A DNA stretch of 64,000 nt from Tenacibaculum sp. M341 (GTDB lineage: Bacteria > Bacteroidota > Bacteroidia > Flavobacteriales > Flavobacteriaceae). Below are positions 28,701 to 37,491 of the stretch, piece by piece (position 1 is the first letter of the stretch; every line of letters begins with the position of its first letter). The stretch spans positions 62,001 through 126,000 of the forward strand of contig NZ_SJXJ01000012.1 of assembly GCF_004337695.1 (NCBI RefSeq). The letters are read 5' to 3'. The notes under the pieces were generated by a model, which saw only the letters and a program-made list of their open reading frames with translations, searched no databases and had not been told where the DNA came from. Position numbers and translations under genes: made by a program.

Positions 28701-30121
28701 AGTTAGCTGACTTTACCAAAGGTGAGGCCGATGTATTACGTAAGGCAATGGGTAAAAAACAAATTGCAGTACTAGAAAAAATGAAGCCTAAGTTTGTAGA
28801 TCAAGCTAAAGCAAATGGGCACGACGAGAAAGCTTTAGAGAAAATTTGGAAAGACTGGGAGGCTTTTGCATCGTATGCCTTTAACAAATCTCACTCTACA
28901 TGTTATGCTTGGATTGCTTATCAAACGGCATATTTAAAAGCACATTATCCAGCAGAATACATGGCAGCCGTACTTTCCAATAACATGAACGATATAAAAT
29001 CGGTATCGTTTTTTATGGAAGAGTGTAAGCGAATGGGCTTAGAAGTATTAGGTCCAGATGTAAATGAATCGTATTCTAAATTTTCGGTAAACAATGAAGG
29101 CGCTGTACGTTTTGGTATGGCAGCGATTAAAGGTGTTGGAGGTTCTGCTGTAAATGCAATTATTGAAGAACGAAAAGAAAACGGACCGTATTCATCTATC
29201 TTTGATGTTGCTAAGCGTGTAGATTTGCGTGTGGCAAACAAGAAAGCTTTTGAAGGTTTAGTGTTAGCAGGAGGTTTTGATTCTTTCAAACAAACACATA
29301 GGGCTCAGTATTATGTAAAAGATGAAAAAGAACAGACGTTCTTAGAAAAAGCGATTCGTTTTGGGAATAAATTCCAGGAAAATCAAAACTCATCGCAAGT
29401 TTCATTATTTGGTGAAGCAAGTGAGGTAGATTTACCAGAACCGTTAGTTCCTGAATGTGATACTTGGGGAACTATGGAATTGTTAGCTAAAGAGAAAGAA
29501 GTAGTAGGAATGTATATTTCTGCGCATCCTTTAGATGATTTTAAAAATGAATTAAAGTTTTGTAATGCTTCTCTTGGTCATTTTAAAGATTTGCAAAAAT
29601 ATGAAGGAATGGCATTGGCTATTGGAGGTATTGTTACCAATGTAGAACATAGGGTTTCTAAAGCAGGAAAAGGTTGGGGTACTTTTACAATTGAAGATTA
29701 TAACGAAAGTTTTGAGTTTAGAATTTTCGGAGAGGAGTATTTAAAGTTTAAACATTTCTTAGTTCCTAATTCTTTCTTGTATATAAAAACTGTTGTTAAG
29801 CCAGGTTGGGTGAATAAAGAAGGTAAAAAAGGAGATCCAAGAGTTGGGTTTACAGAGTTTTTACTATTGCACGACATCATGGAAAAAATGTGTAAAAAGA
29901 TCACTATTCAGTTACCTTTAAAAGATGTAAAAGAAGAGAAAATTAAAGATTTACAGCATTTATTTGTGACCAATTCAGGTTCACACAGTTTACGTTTTGT
30001 AATTTACGATGTAGAGGAAAAACTAGAGCTAGATGCACCAAGTAGAACTACTAAAGTGAAAATTTCTAATGAGTTTTTAGCAAAGTTAGATGATCAGCAT
30101 ATAAGTTATAAGTTGAATTAA
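25787..30121 (+). CDS. dnaE: DNA polymerase III alpha subunit with N-terminal DEDD exonuclease
   Basis: 1444 aa, about 280 more than Escherichia coli DnaE. Residues 1-190 are a DnaQ-like proofreading nuclease: FDTETTG (D6, E8), VGQNVGFDV near 98-106 and HNATADVEAT at 170-179. A linker leads to the PHP domain (AHLHNHSQFSVL from 261), then the polymerase core (GPGRGSAAGSVVAYC; catalytic PDIDIDFDD near residue 675) and an OB fold near 1270-1330 (IGGIVTNVEHRVS). It is the replicative polymerase carrying its own editing domain. Length, motifs and single frame show an intact gene. Confidence 0.96.
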   Translation: MYLIFDTETTGLPKSWNAPITDTDNWPRAIQIAWQLHDELGNLVEHNDFLIQPEGFNIPYDAERIHGISTALAEEQGIKLDEGLQLFNEALAKTKFVVGQNVGFDVNIMACEFHRLGVENNLTELPVLDTCTEATASMCQIPGGRGGKFKLPTLTELHKHLFGADFAEAHNATADVEATTRCFLELIRLKHYTVEQLDVAEDYHQRYSENNPMPIKLIGLKHLNLKAESDKIKKRSSQASGAATAKSTSEGLEALENVQFAHLHNHSQFSVLQSTIQINGLVSAAAKDNMSAVAITDTGNMMAAFHFTAAVANHNKSAENQLKPIVGCEFFICEDHMDKTKKDNGYQVVLLAKNKRGYHNLAKMSSKAFVDGFYYVPRIDKEVVKQYKEDVIVLTGNLYGEVPNKILNVGEKQAEEALLWWKEEFGDDLYIELMRHGQEDEDVVNKTLLEFSAKHDVKIVATNNTFYLGKEEANAHDILLCVKDGEKQATPKGRGRGYRYGLPNDEYYFKSSEEMKKLFADIPEAISNIQEIVDKIEAFTLARDVLLPAFEIGEEFQDAQDEVDGGKRGENNYLRHITYEGAKKRYGELTEKITERLDFELDVIAKTGYPGYFLIVEDFIREARKMDVSVGPGRGSAAGSVVAYCLWITNIDPIKYDLLFERFLNPERVSMPDIDIDFDDEGRGRVMDYVIEKYGANQVAQIITYGTMAAKSSIRDTARVLDLPLFEADRISKLIPGIKLKNIFGDDDKSRGKVAGLRAEEKVNVEELRSIAQGAGLEANTINQAVVLEGSVRNTGIHACGVIITPDDITNFVPVSVAKDSDMYVTQFDNSVVESAGLLKMDFLGLKTLTLIKDTVKIVKGRHGVELDPENFPIDDEETYKLFQRGETVGIFQYESPGMQKYMRELKPTVFADLIAMNALYRPGPLEYIPSFIRRKHGEEEITYDLPALEEYLAETYGITVYQEQVMLLSQKLADFTKGEADVLRKAMGKKQIAVLEKMKPKFVDQAKANGHDEKALEKIWKDWEAFASYAFNKSHSTCYAWIAYQTAYLKAHYPAEYMAAVLSNNMNDIKSVSFFMEECKRMGLEVLGPDVNESYSKFSVNNEGAVRFGMAAIKGVGGSAVNAIIEERKENGPYSSIFDVAKRVDLRVANKKAFEGLVLAGGFDSFKQTHRAQYYVKDEKEQTFLEKAIRFGNKFQENQNSSQVSLFGEASEVDLPEPLVPECDTWGTMELLAKEKEVVGMYISAHPLDDFKNELKFCNASLGHFKDLQKYEGMALAIGGIVTNVEHRVSKAGKGWGTFTIEDYNESFEFRIFGEEYLKFKHFLVPNSFLYIKTVVKPGWVNKEGKKGDPRVGFTEFLLLHDIMEKMCKKITIQLPLKDVKEEKIKDLQHLFVTNSGSHSLRFVIYDVEEKLELDAPSRTTKVKISNEFLAKLDDQHISYKLN

Positions 30122-30142
30122 TCGTAGAACGATAGTCAAGTG

Positions 30143-30236
30143 TTTGGGCGTTCCCTAAAGGTCGGGCTTTACGCAGTCGCTTTTAAAATGTACTTACCAT
30201 ACATTTAAAAGAGCTCCAACAAATGCTCCAATCCCT
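30143..30236. repeat. decayed flavobacterial palindromic intergenic repeat
   Basis: The arms are GGGCGTTCCCTAAAGGTCGGG on the left and CCAATCCCTAACGC on the right, with an inner inverted repeat CTTTTAAAATGTA / TACATTTAAAAG. GC is well above the flanks. It looks like the interspersed element with ends GGGCGTTCCC...ATCCCTAACGC that I recall from many Flavobacteriaceae genomes. The bases are seen; the family is from memory. The inner arms have mismatches, so this copy is old. Confidence 0.6.
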
Positions 30237-30280
30237 AACGCAAATCTTAAACTCAATAAAAAAATAAATTTAACAAATTA

Positions 30281-30317
30281 AAAAAGCCATAACATTATTA
30301 CGATGTTATGGCTTTTT
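30281..30317. terminator. bidirectional terminator between dnaE and the NA37-type gene
   Basis: 15-bp perfect stem AAAAAGCCATAACAT / ATGTTATGGCTTTTT with a 7-base loop; A- and T-runs on both sides let it work for both converging genes. Confidence 0.92.
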
Positions 30318-30348
30318 AAGTTCTAATTGAGTAAAATCTCAAAGTGTT

Positions 30349-31398
30349 TTATTTCTCAATATTATAAAATACTTTATAATACTTCATTTTTTTATCCTCG
30401 TCATACCCTTGTTCTAAATATTCTGAAGAAGCATCCGGAGCATCAACATCAATTTTAATTTGAATATTGGTATCTAACTTTATCTCTGTTTTTAATTTTG
30501 GTTTTTCCTTTTTTAATACAATATCAGAAACCTCAAAATTATTACGAACAAGTACATCATTTAGTTTTTCAAAGTGTTTTTTATAATCTTCAAACATATC
30601 TTTATGCTTGTCTTCTTGAAAAACTTCATCTTTAAAATTATGGTAATCTACACTTTCGTGTTCTTTAAAATAATCTACGGTATTTGCTAAAAAGTTACTT
30701 TGTTCGTGCTTTCCAAATTCAGGTTTAATAACTTCTTCAGAAAAATCTCTACACATCTCTAAATAATTTTGAGTGTGTAAATTTCTATCATCAGCATATT
30801 TTACACTTAAGAAATTTTTAATCCAATATTGAGCATCATAATTATTATTATCAACAGATAAAACAACAGTTCCTTCAGTATCAGAAGTATTTAAAATTAA
30901 ACATCCTTTGTCTAATTTTTTAGTAGAAATTCCCTTTTGAACCACTACATCAAAACTATCATCATCTAAATAAGTTTGAAAGAAATCTACTTTACTTTCA
31001 ATTTTATAAATACCAACAGCCTCCGTTAGCATGTCTTTATATTCAATACCTTCAAATAATACGACTAAAACATCTCCAGATTTAATGTTTGCCGAATTAG
31101 ATTGCTCGTATAAGTGATTTACAATGTTTTTTGAATGTTCTAAAAATGTTTCTTCATCTTCAAAAATATCTGAAGAATATTTGTTTAACTCGTTTAATCG
31201 AACATCAGCATGATGACTAAATCGATAACTCTGAGTTACAGAACCAAATGGTTTTAATAAAAAAGGTAATAGTAGTTCGTAACTCTCCTCATCAAAACGA
31301 ACTAAGTTTTCTGATAATGCATTTTTTCCGCTATTGTACTTATTAGCTACTTTGTGAATAATACATTTTGATAATTCTACTCGGGTTCTTTTAATCAT
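30349..31398 (-). CDS. nucleoid-associated protein (NA37/YejK family)
   Basis: 349 aa. Typical of the family are the opening KCIIHKVANKYNSG, the middle VLVVLFEGIEY with DDDSFDVVVQKGISTKKLDKGCLILN, and the YWIKNFLSVKYADD stretch. Members bind DNA loosely as part of the nucleoid in Escherichia coli; here the role is taken from the family only. Long stretches of Lys/Glu and an acidic C-terminus are visible. A TATTTTTG -7 box lies just upstream on the minus strand. It converges with dnaE. Confidence 0.82.
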   Translation of the reverse strand: MIKRTRVELSKCIIHKVANKYNSGKNALSENLVRFDEESYELLLPFLLKPFGSVTQSYRFSHHADVRLNELNKYSSDIFEDEETFLEHSKNIVNHLYEQSNSANIKSGDVLVVLFEGIEYKDMLTEAVGIYKIESKVDFFQTYLDDDSFDVVVQKGISTKKLDKGCLILNTSDTEGTVVLSVDNNNYDAQYWIKNFLSVKYADDRNLHTQNYLEMCRDFSEEVIKPEFGKHEQSNFLANTVDYFKEHESVDYHNFKDEVFQEDKHKDMFEDYKKHFEKLNDVLVRNNFEVSDIVLKKEKPKLKTEIKLDTNIQIKIDVDAPDASSEYLEQGYDEDKKMKYYKVFYNIEK

Positions 31399-31456
31399 TT
31401 TTCTAAAAATTAGGTCACAAAAATACGTATTTTAGTGTCGTTTAAAATATTGAAAT

Positions 31457-31984
31457 ATGAAATTATTAGGTATCGGTTCTAGAATTAACCACCCTGAATA
31501 TGGTTTTGGAGTAGTAACTAATGTAGATAGTAAGCATTATTGGGTTACTTTTCAAGAAAACGGATTGGAAACAATTCCTTTAAATGACGAGTTTGAAACA
31601 ATTGAAGCAGTAGATGACGAGGTTGATTCGGTTAGTTTATATGAAGTGGAAAGTACGTTGCGTAATATTTTAAAAAAATGGAGTGATGTTTCTGAAGTAG
31701 TTCCTATTGCCGATAAATTTAAAGGAGGAAAATTAATTATTGAACCAGCTGATTCTAATTTAGCATCTAAAGAAATTCCTATTGATACTTTTTTTCATAA
31801 AATAGTAATGGTACGTGATAGAATTCGTGTAATGGAACAAAAAATAAATGCTAGTAAAACATTAGACGATCAAGATAAAATAGATTTACAACAATATATT
31901 ACTCGTATTTATGGAAGTTTAACCACTTTTAATGTGTTGTTTAAATTAAAATCAGACAATTTTGTTGGTGTAAAATCAAAGTAA
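31457..31984 (+). CDS. conserved hypothetical, N-terminal small beta-barrel
   Basis: 175 aa, no named function. The first 45 residues (GSRINHPEYGFGVVTNVDSKHYWVTF) resemble a small barrel of the kind found at the ends of UvrD-like helicases or in CarD, which contacts nucleic acid or protein. The rest is helical with DQDKIDLQQYITRIYGSL. No signal peptide. It is divergent from the NA37-type gene with about 58 bases between them, which suggests shared control. Confidence 0.65.
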   Translation: MKLLGIGSRINHPEYGFGVVTNVDSKHYWVTFQENGLETIPLNDEFETIEAVDDEVDSVSLYEVESTLRNILKKWSDVSEVVPIADKFKGGKLIIEPADSNLASKEIPIDTFFHKIVMVRDRIRVMEQKINASKTLDDQDKIDLQQYITRIYGSLTTFNVLFKLKSDNFVGVKSK

Positions 31985-31986
31985 TA

Positions 31987-32058
31987 AACACTTTTAGAAG
32001 TGTATAAAACAGAAAAGTGCGACAGTATCTTTAAAAAGGGAAAAGAGGAGTCGCACTT
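31987..32058 (+). other. two stacked hairpins, possible terminator or small RNA
   Basis: First hairpin ACACTT / AAGTGT (31987-32002), second AAGTGCGAC / GTCGCACTT (32015-32058) with a 26-base A/G-rich loop. Neither has a clean T-run after it. A further short stem CTATC / GATAG follows near 32060-32080. No open frame. It could be the end of the upstream transcript, a protein site or a small RNA. Confidence 0.4.
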
Positions 32059-32155
32059 CTATCATTGGGGATTACGATAGGTTGTTGTTCTAAAATTGGC
32101 TGACTAAATTAGATCTATTATTTTAGAGTAATAAAATCGCAATGTTATGAAATGA

Positions 32156-32761
32156 TTAACTTTTAAATTTTATAGATAATTGTTCGGGCAATAAACGAAA
32201 AGATTTTCTATGGTATTTTGTTGCTCCGTGTAATCGAATAGCTTCTCTGTGTTCTTTTGTAGGATATCCCTTGTTCTTTTTCCAATTATATTCTGGGAAT
32301 TCTTCATGAATTTTCTCCATAAAATCATCACGATAAGTTTTTGCAAGTACAGAAGCTGCAGCAATGCTCATGTATTTAGCATCTCCTTTTACAATAGTTT
32401 CGTGAGGAATTTCATTATATGGTTTAAACTTATTTCCATCAACAATAATAAATTCAGGTTTGGTTTTTAATAAGTCTATAGATCGGTGCATTCCTGTAAT
32501 AGATGCTTGTAAAACATTTAAAGAGTCTACTTCTTCATTATCTATAAAACAAACACCATAAGCGAGTGCATGCTCCTCTATGTATGGTCTTAATTCTTTT
32601 CTTTTTTTTTCTGATAATTGTTTAGAATCATTTAAAAATTCATGAGTAAAATTATCAGGTAAAATTACAGCCGCTGCAACAACAGGACCCGATAAACACC
32701 CTCTTCCAGCTTCATCAGTACCAGCTTCTAATGAAAAACCACTAAAATTTAATTGTAACAT
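32156..32761 (-). CDS. rnhB: ribonuclease HII
   Basis: 201 aa. The catalytic start [19 protein letters not shown] holds D16 and E17; further motifs are [22 protein letters not shown] and [11 protein letters not shown]. It removes ribonucleotides and RNA primers from DNA. A TATCTTTG -7 box lies on the minus strand just upstream. It is divergent from the porin gene, 70 bases apart. Confidence 0.96.
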   Translation of the reverse strand: MLQLNFSGFSLEAGTDEAGRGCLSGPVVAAAVILPDNFTHEFLNDSKQLSEKKRKELRPYIEEHALAYGVCFIDNEEVDSLNVLQASITGMHRSIDLLKTKPEFIIVDGNKFKPYNEIPHETIVKGDAKYMSIAAASVLAKTYRDDFMEKIHEEFPEYNWKKNKGYPTKEHREAIRLHGATKYHRKSFRLLPEQLSIKFKS

Positions 32762-32818
32762 ATAACAAATTAACAGTTTTCAAAGATATTATTCACAATT
32801 ATTTTCGTTTTATTATTT

Positions 32819-32826
32819 TACATTTG
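32819..32826 (+). promoter_or_regulatory. -7 box (TACATTTG) of the porin gene
   Basis: TACATTTG ends only 5 bases before the ATG, so the transcript is almost leaderless if this box is used. Confidence 0.45.
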
Positions 32827-32831
32827 TCGCT

Positions 32832-34802
32832 ATGAAATATATTTTCTCTTTTATTTTAATTTGTATTTCTCTTAATATCAATTCTCAAATTGGTTCATTA
32901 GGTGGCGGCGGATTGGGTGGATTTAATAATTCTAACGGAGTAACCCGATTAGATTCTTTGTCTAATGATGAAATTAGTGTGAAGCTTAGTGGAAAAACAA
33001 AGTATACTGACTATAAAATTATCAGTCATTACAACGATACTACTTATGTTGATACGATTTTAAATATTAAAAAAGAGTATAAATTTAATTTTAGAAGAAA
33101 GGATAATTTTGAATTATTAGATTTTCACAATCAAGGACAAACATTTAATAATTTAGGATATAATTACAGAAATGTATCACAGTTTCCAGATATAGGTTTT
33201 AGAGCAAAACAATTTAATTATTTAAACTTTGATGAAATTAATTATTACAGAGTTGCCACGCCTACTACAGAAATAATGTATAAAACAGGTCAAGAACAAG
33301 GACAGGTTTTAGATGCATTATTTACCTTAAATTTTTCTAAGCGATTAAACTTTAGTATTGCTTACAGAGGTTTGCGTTCGTTAGGACAATATCGTAGATC
33401 TCTTTCTAGTACAGGTAATTTTAGAACTACTTTAAGTTATCGTACTCCTAAAAATCAATATGAAATAAGAACGCACATTGCAACACAAGATTTCACGAAT
33501 CAAGAAAGTGGAGGTTTGCAAAGTGATGCTCTAACCAGCTTTTTAAACGATGATCCTAATTTTACAGACCGAGGAAGATTAGATGTAAACTTGGGAAATG
33601 CAGAAAGTGTATTGGAAGGAAGTCGTTTTTATTTAGATCATAGTTTTAAGCTTTTCGGAAGTAAAGACACCACAAATACGAAGAACTTTAGCAATTTAAA
33701 AGTTGGTCATATCCTTCACTACGAAACAAAAGAATATCAATTTACCCAAACAGGTATAGATACTGATTTTTTTGGAATAGCAAGTAGAACGTCTGGAGCT
33801 GTCAGTGAAAAAACAGATTATTCATTAACTAATAATCAAGGATATTTAGAATTTAATTCAAAATATATTTTAGGTAAACTGAAAGCTAAAATAAACTACA
33901 CGTCTGTAAATTACGGATATGATGATATATACAATATTAATACAGACGTAAGAGATAATCGATTAAGAGGTACTGCGGTTTCAATAGGAGGAGAGTGGAA
34001 TGGAAAAGTAGGAAACTTTAGAGTAAATGGTAGTGGTACTATAACTCCGGGAGGAGGACATTTAGCAGGTAATGATTTTAGAGGAACTGCTTCTTATAAA
34101 AAGGATAGTGTTTTTTCTGTAAAAGGAAGTTTGTTGTTAAATTCTAAAGCTCCAAATTTCAATAAACAATTATTTCATAGTGTATATGATGATTACATTT
34201 GGAAAAATAATTTTAGAAATGTGGATACTAGAAATATTGGTTTTTCTTTAAAGTCTAAATGGGGAGATGCAAGTTTGGACTTTACCAATATAGAAGACTT
34301 TGTGTATTTTGATACAGATAACAGTCCAAAGCAATATGGAGGTTCTATTACTTATTTAAAATTAAAAGTGAGTAAAGAATTTAAGTTTTTCAAAAAGTTT
34401 GCTTTAGATAATACAATAATGTACCAAAATGTTTCTAGTGGAAGCGAAGTATATAGAGTACCAAAGTTTGTAACTAGAAATACATTGTATTACATGGATC
34501 ATTGGTTTAAAGGAGATCCTATTTTAGTACAAATTGGAGGGACTTTTAAATTTTTTACAGATTATTATGCAAATGCCTATAATCCTTTATTAGCAGAATT
34601 TACTTTGCAGAATTCTACTGAAATTGGATATCCTACATTAGATGTTTTCTTTAATGCTAGAGTAAAAAGAACACGTATCTTTTTTAAGATAGATAACATA
34701 AGTTCTAGTTTTTTACCTAACAAAAATTATTTTTCAGCACCTAATTATCCTTACAGAGATTTGTCTATTCGATTTGGTTTGGTTTGGGATTGGTTTATTT
34801 AG
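32832..34802 (+). CDS. putative outer-membrane porin (Porin_10 family)
   Basis: 656 aa. A signal peptide ends near LNINSQ, then comes a Gly-rich GSLGGGGLGGF stretch, and then many alternating beta strands up to a C-terminal aromatic residue (LVWDWFI), which is the outer-membrane insertion mark. Length and layout match the putative porins of Bacteroidota. It probably forms a large beta-barrel channel; substrate unknown. Confidence 0.82.
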   Translation: MKYIFSFILICISLNINSQIGSLGGGGLGGFNNSNGVTRLDSLSNDEISVKLSGKTKYTDYKIISHYNDTTYVDTILNIKKEYKFNFRRKDNFELLDFHNQGQTFNNLGYNYRNVSQFPDIGFRAKQFNYLNFDEINYYRVATPTTEIMYKTGQEQGQVLDALFTLNFSKRLNFSIAYRGLRSLGQYRRSLSSTGNFRTTLSYRTPKNQYEIRTHIATQDFTNQESGGLQSDALTSFLNDDPNFTDRGRLDVNLGNAESVLEGSRFYLDHSFKLFGSKDTTNTKNFSNLKVGHILHYETKEYQFTQTGIDTDFFGIASRTSGAVSEKTDYSLTNNQGYLEFNSKYILGKLKAKINYTSVNYGYDDIYNINTDVRDNRLRGTAVSIGGEWNGKVGNFRVNGSGTITPGGGHLAGNDFRGTASYKKDSVFSVKGSLLLNSKAPNFNKQLFHSVYDDYIWKNNFRNVDTRNIGFSLKSKWGDASLDFTNIEDFVYFDTDNSPKQYGGSITYLKLKVSKEFKFFKKFALDNTIMYQNVSSGSEVYRVPKFVTRNTLYYMDHWFKGDPILVQIGGTFKFFTDYYANAYNPLLAEFTLQNSTEIGYPTLDVFFNARVKRTRIFFKIDNISSSFLPNKNYFSAPNYPYRDLSIRFGLVWDWFI

Positions 34803-34987
34803 AAAAAGGGAATATTTAGTAGAACTTTAAATACTCTACAATTAACTAATACCTATGTTTTAGTTATGCTTTTTTTAATTAATAGTTAAGAGTTTTAATT
34901 TTCAATTAACATTTTTAAAGCAGTAAATACCAGTATTTCTTTTTTATAGATTCGTAGCTTTTAAAAATCAAAGCAACCTATTAAATA

Positions 34988-37249
34988 ATGAAGAAAATAT
35001 ACTTTCTTCTGTTGATTTTATGTTTTAAAATTAACAGTAATGCATCCAACGATAAATACAGATTAACTTTAAGAAACAATCCAGCTACTTCTATTGTTAT
35101 TGGATGGAATCAAATTTTAGGAACCAATCCAAAAGTATACTACGGTACAAAAGATAATGGTGTAAATTATAATCTTTATACAAATTCAAAAACACCAGAT
35201 AGAATTGTTTCTTACAAAGGAATGAACAACCATTTTGTTCGCTTAACCAATTTACAACCTAATACATCTTATTATTTTGTAATTAAAGACAGTGAAGGAA
35301 CTAGTAGAAGATTGTGGTTTAAAACTGCTCCGGCTAATAATGATAGAATGTCTTTTATAGCAGGAGGAGATTCAAGAAACAACAGAGAGCCTAGGCAAAA
35401 TGCGAATCGTTTGGTAGCTAAATTAAAACCACACGCAGTGCTTTTTGGTGGAGATATGACTGATGATGATACAAACAGTCAATGGCAAAACTGGTTTAAC
35501 GATTGGCAGTTAACCATAGCTAACGATGGAAGAATGTTTCCAATAGTTGCGGCTAGAGGTAATCACGAAGATAGTAACAATACTATTTATAATTTGTTTG
35601 ATGTTCCTTCAAGTAGAGTTTATTACGCAATTACTTTTGGTGAAAATTTAGTGAGAGCTTATACGCTAAATACAGAGATTTCAATTTCAGGAGATCAAAC
35701 AAATTGGTTACGTAACGATTTAACTGCTAATGAAAGTACAATTTGGAAAATAGCTCAGTATCATAAACCAATGAGACCTCATACTTTTTTTAAGTTAGAC
35801 GGATTTAGTCAATACAGTAATTGGGCGTCTCTTTTTTATGAAAAAGATGTGAAATTGGTAGTAGAGTGTGATGCACATACAGTAAAAACTACTTGGCCGG
35901 TAAAACCAAGTTATGCTTCAGGTAATGAAGAAGGGTTTATAAGAGATGATAAAAATGGTACTGTATATGTTGGTGAAGGTTGTTGGGGAGCACCATTGCG
36001 TTCTAATGACGATGTGAAAAAATGGACTCGCAGTTCTGGAAGATTTAATCAGTTTAAGTGGATTTTTATAGATGAAGATAAAATAGAAACAAGAACAATT
36101 CAGGTGGATAATGCATTGGAGGTTGGAGAAGTTTCTAATAATAATGTTTTTCAAATTCCTACAAATTTAGATGTTTGGAATCCTGCTAACGGTAGCGTCG
36201 TTACAATAAATAAAGAAGGAAATGTAGATACTACTCCAGATGTAAAAACAATTGAAATAACTATTTCAAATGGAAGAGATGATGTAGAAGAAAATAAAAA
36301 TGGAAATGTATATACTTATAGTTCAGATTTAGAATTAGTATATGATAGCAGAAACAAAGATAGTTATCAAACCATTGGATTGCGTTACAGAAATGTATCA
36401 TTGCCTAAAAATGTAACAATTACCAATGCATATATACAATTTACAGCTGATGAGAGTAATACTGAAAGTACAGAGTTAGAAATTGCTTTAGAAAATACAG
36501 CAAGTGCAGCAGGTTATTCAAATTCAAATAATGTATCTAGAAGAAACTTCTTTACTAATAGAGTAAATTGGAAGCCTGCAGCTTGGGAAGGGGGACAAAC
36601 AGGAAGTGCTCAGAAAACACCTAACTTAAAGAATTTGATTCAGGAATTAGTAAATAAAAATGATTGGAATCAAGGAAATAGTTTAAGTTTTGCTATTCTA
36701 GGTAAAGGAAATAGTCTTACTAGTAAGTCAGCAAAACGTGTAGCAGATTCATATGAAAGAAGTGCTAGTAAAGCTCCAAAATTAATTGTATCATACACTA
36801 CAAAATCTGGTAATATATGTAATGGTGTGCAAAATTGGCAAAGTAATGTCAATTATACAGAAGGACAAAAAGTTGTGTATGAAGGGAATTTATTTGAAAG
36901 AACAGCTTCTGAGTGGAATTTTTTAGGCGCTTGTTCAAATATCGCTTCTAAGAACTCAGAAGTATCTTTAGTAAATGTGCCTCCAATTTTTAGTGAAAAT
37001 GATTTAGAAGTGTATCCTAATCCTTTTATTGATCAAATAAACATCACAGTAAATAATAATTATTTCAATAAACCATTAACAATTGAGTTATTTAATATTA
37101 ACGGACAACAGGTATATAAAGAGGTTTTTAAAGTAAAGGAAGCTAGTGGAAAAATAATTAACCCAGCTATTTTAGCTAAAGGAATGTATTTCTTAACAAT
37201 AAAATCTGATGAAAAAATAATTAAGCAATCACAATTAATCAAAGAGTAA
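34988..37249 (+). CDS. secreted calcineurin-like phosphatase with type IX sorting tail
   Basis: 753 aa in five parts: signal peptide; an Fn3-like domain typical of purple acid phosphatases (RLTLRNNPATSIVIGWNQ); a metallophosphoesterase core with GGDSR, GGDMTDDD, RGNHED and CDAHTVK; a beta-sandwich of about 180 residues (SSDLELVYDSRNKDSYQTIG); a carbohydrate-binding-like stretch NWQSNVNYTEGQKVVYEG; and a C-terminal sorting domain (VYPNPFIDQINI, then GMYFLTIKSDE). Metal ligands look mostly complete. It probably releases phosphate outside the cell, held on the surface through the type IX system. Confidence 0.88.
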   Translation: MKKIYFLLLILCFKINSNASNDKYRLTLRNNPATSIVIGWNQILGTNPKVYYGTKDNGVNYNLYTNSKTPDRIVSYKGMNNHFVRLTNLQPNTSYYFVIKDSEGTSRRLWFKTAPANNDRMSFIAGGDSRNNREPRQNANRLVAKLKPHAVLFGGDMTDDDTNSQWQNWFNDWQLTIANDGRMFPIVAARGNHEDSNNTIYNLFDVPSSRVYYAITFGENLVRAYTLNTEISISGDQTNWLRNDLTANESTIWKIAQYHKPMRPHTFFKLDGFSQYSNWASLFYEKDVKLVVECDAHTVKTTWPVKPSYASGNEEGFIRDDKNGTVYVGEGCWGAPLRSNDDVKKWTRSSGRFNQFKWIFIDEDKIETRTIQVDNALEVGEVSNNNVFQIPTNLDVWNPANGSVVTINKEGNVDTTPDVKTIEITISNGRDDVEENKNGNVYTYSSDLELVYDSRNKDSYQTIGLRYRNVSLPKNVTITNAYIQFTADESNTESTELEIALENTASAAGYSNSNNVSRRNFFTNRVNWKPAAWEGGQTGSAQKTPNLKNLIQELVNKNDWNQGNSLSFAILGKGNSLTSKSAKRVADSYERSASKAPKLIVSYTTKSGNICNGVQNWQSNVNYTEGQKVVYEGNLFERTASEWNFLGACSNIASKNSEVSLVNVPPIFSENDLEVYPNPFIDQINITVNNNYFNKPLTIELFNINGQQVYKEVFKVKEASGKIINPAILAKGMYFLTIKSDEKIIKQSQLIKE

Positions 37250-37269
37250 TTGTTAAATCATATAAAAAC

Positions 37270-37310
37270 AAACCGTCCAACCTATTTTAAAGATTGGACG
37301 GTTTATTTTT
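37270..37310. terminator. terminator between the phosphatase and the NhaC unit
   Basis: 11-bp stem AAACCGTCCAA / TTGGACGGTTT with a T-rich tail, placed between convergent genes. Confidence 0.9.
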
Positions 37311-37322
37311 GTAAAAGGATTA

Positions 37323-37490
37323 TTATTTTTTTCTTCTCTTTTCAATGAAAATTGAAATTATCAAGCTTACTCCAATAATAATTTCAGGTAAAACATCTAA
37401 AAATTTTTGTCCTCTCATTATTCCTATCAGAGAAACTAATATACAGGCAATACCTAGCCCAATTAAAAAGTATTGTAGTGTTTTACTCAT
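37323..37490 (-). CDS. small 55-aa membrane protein after nhaC
   Basis: MSKTLQYFLIGLGIACILVS starts a protein with two membrane helices (YFLIGLGIACILVSLIGIM and VLPEIIIGVSLIISIFI) separated by a short loop, ending in a positively charged tail EKRRKK. It starts 1 base after the nhaC stop, so it is almost surely co-transcribed. It could be an auxiliary subunit or a regulator of the antiporter. Too short for common ORF cut-offs; no family recognised. Confidence 0.7.
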   Translation of the reverse strand: MSKTLQYFLIGLGIACILVSLIGIMRGQKFLDVLPEIIIGVSLIISIFIEKRRKK

Positions 37491-37491
37491 T

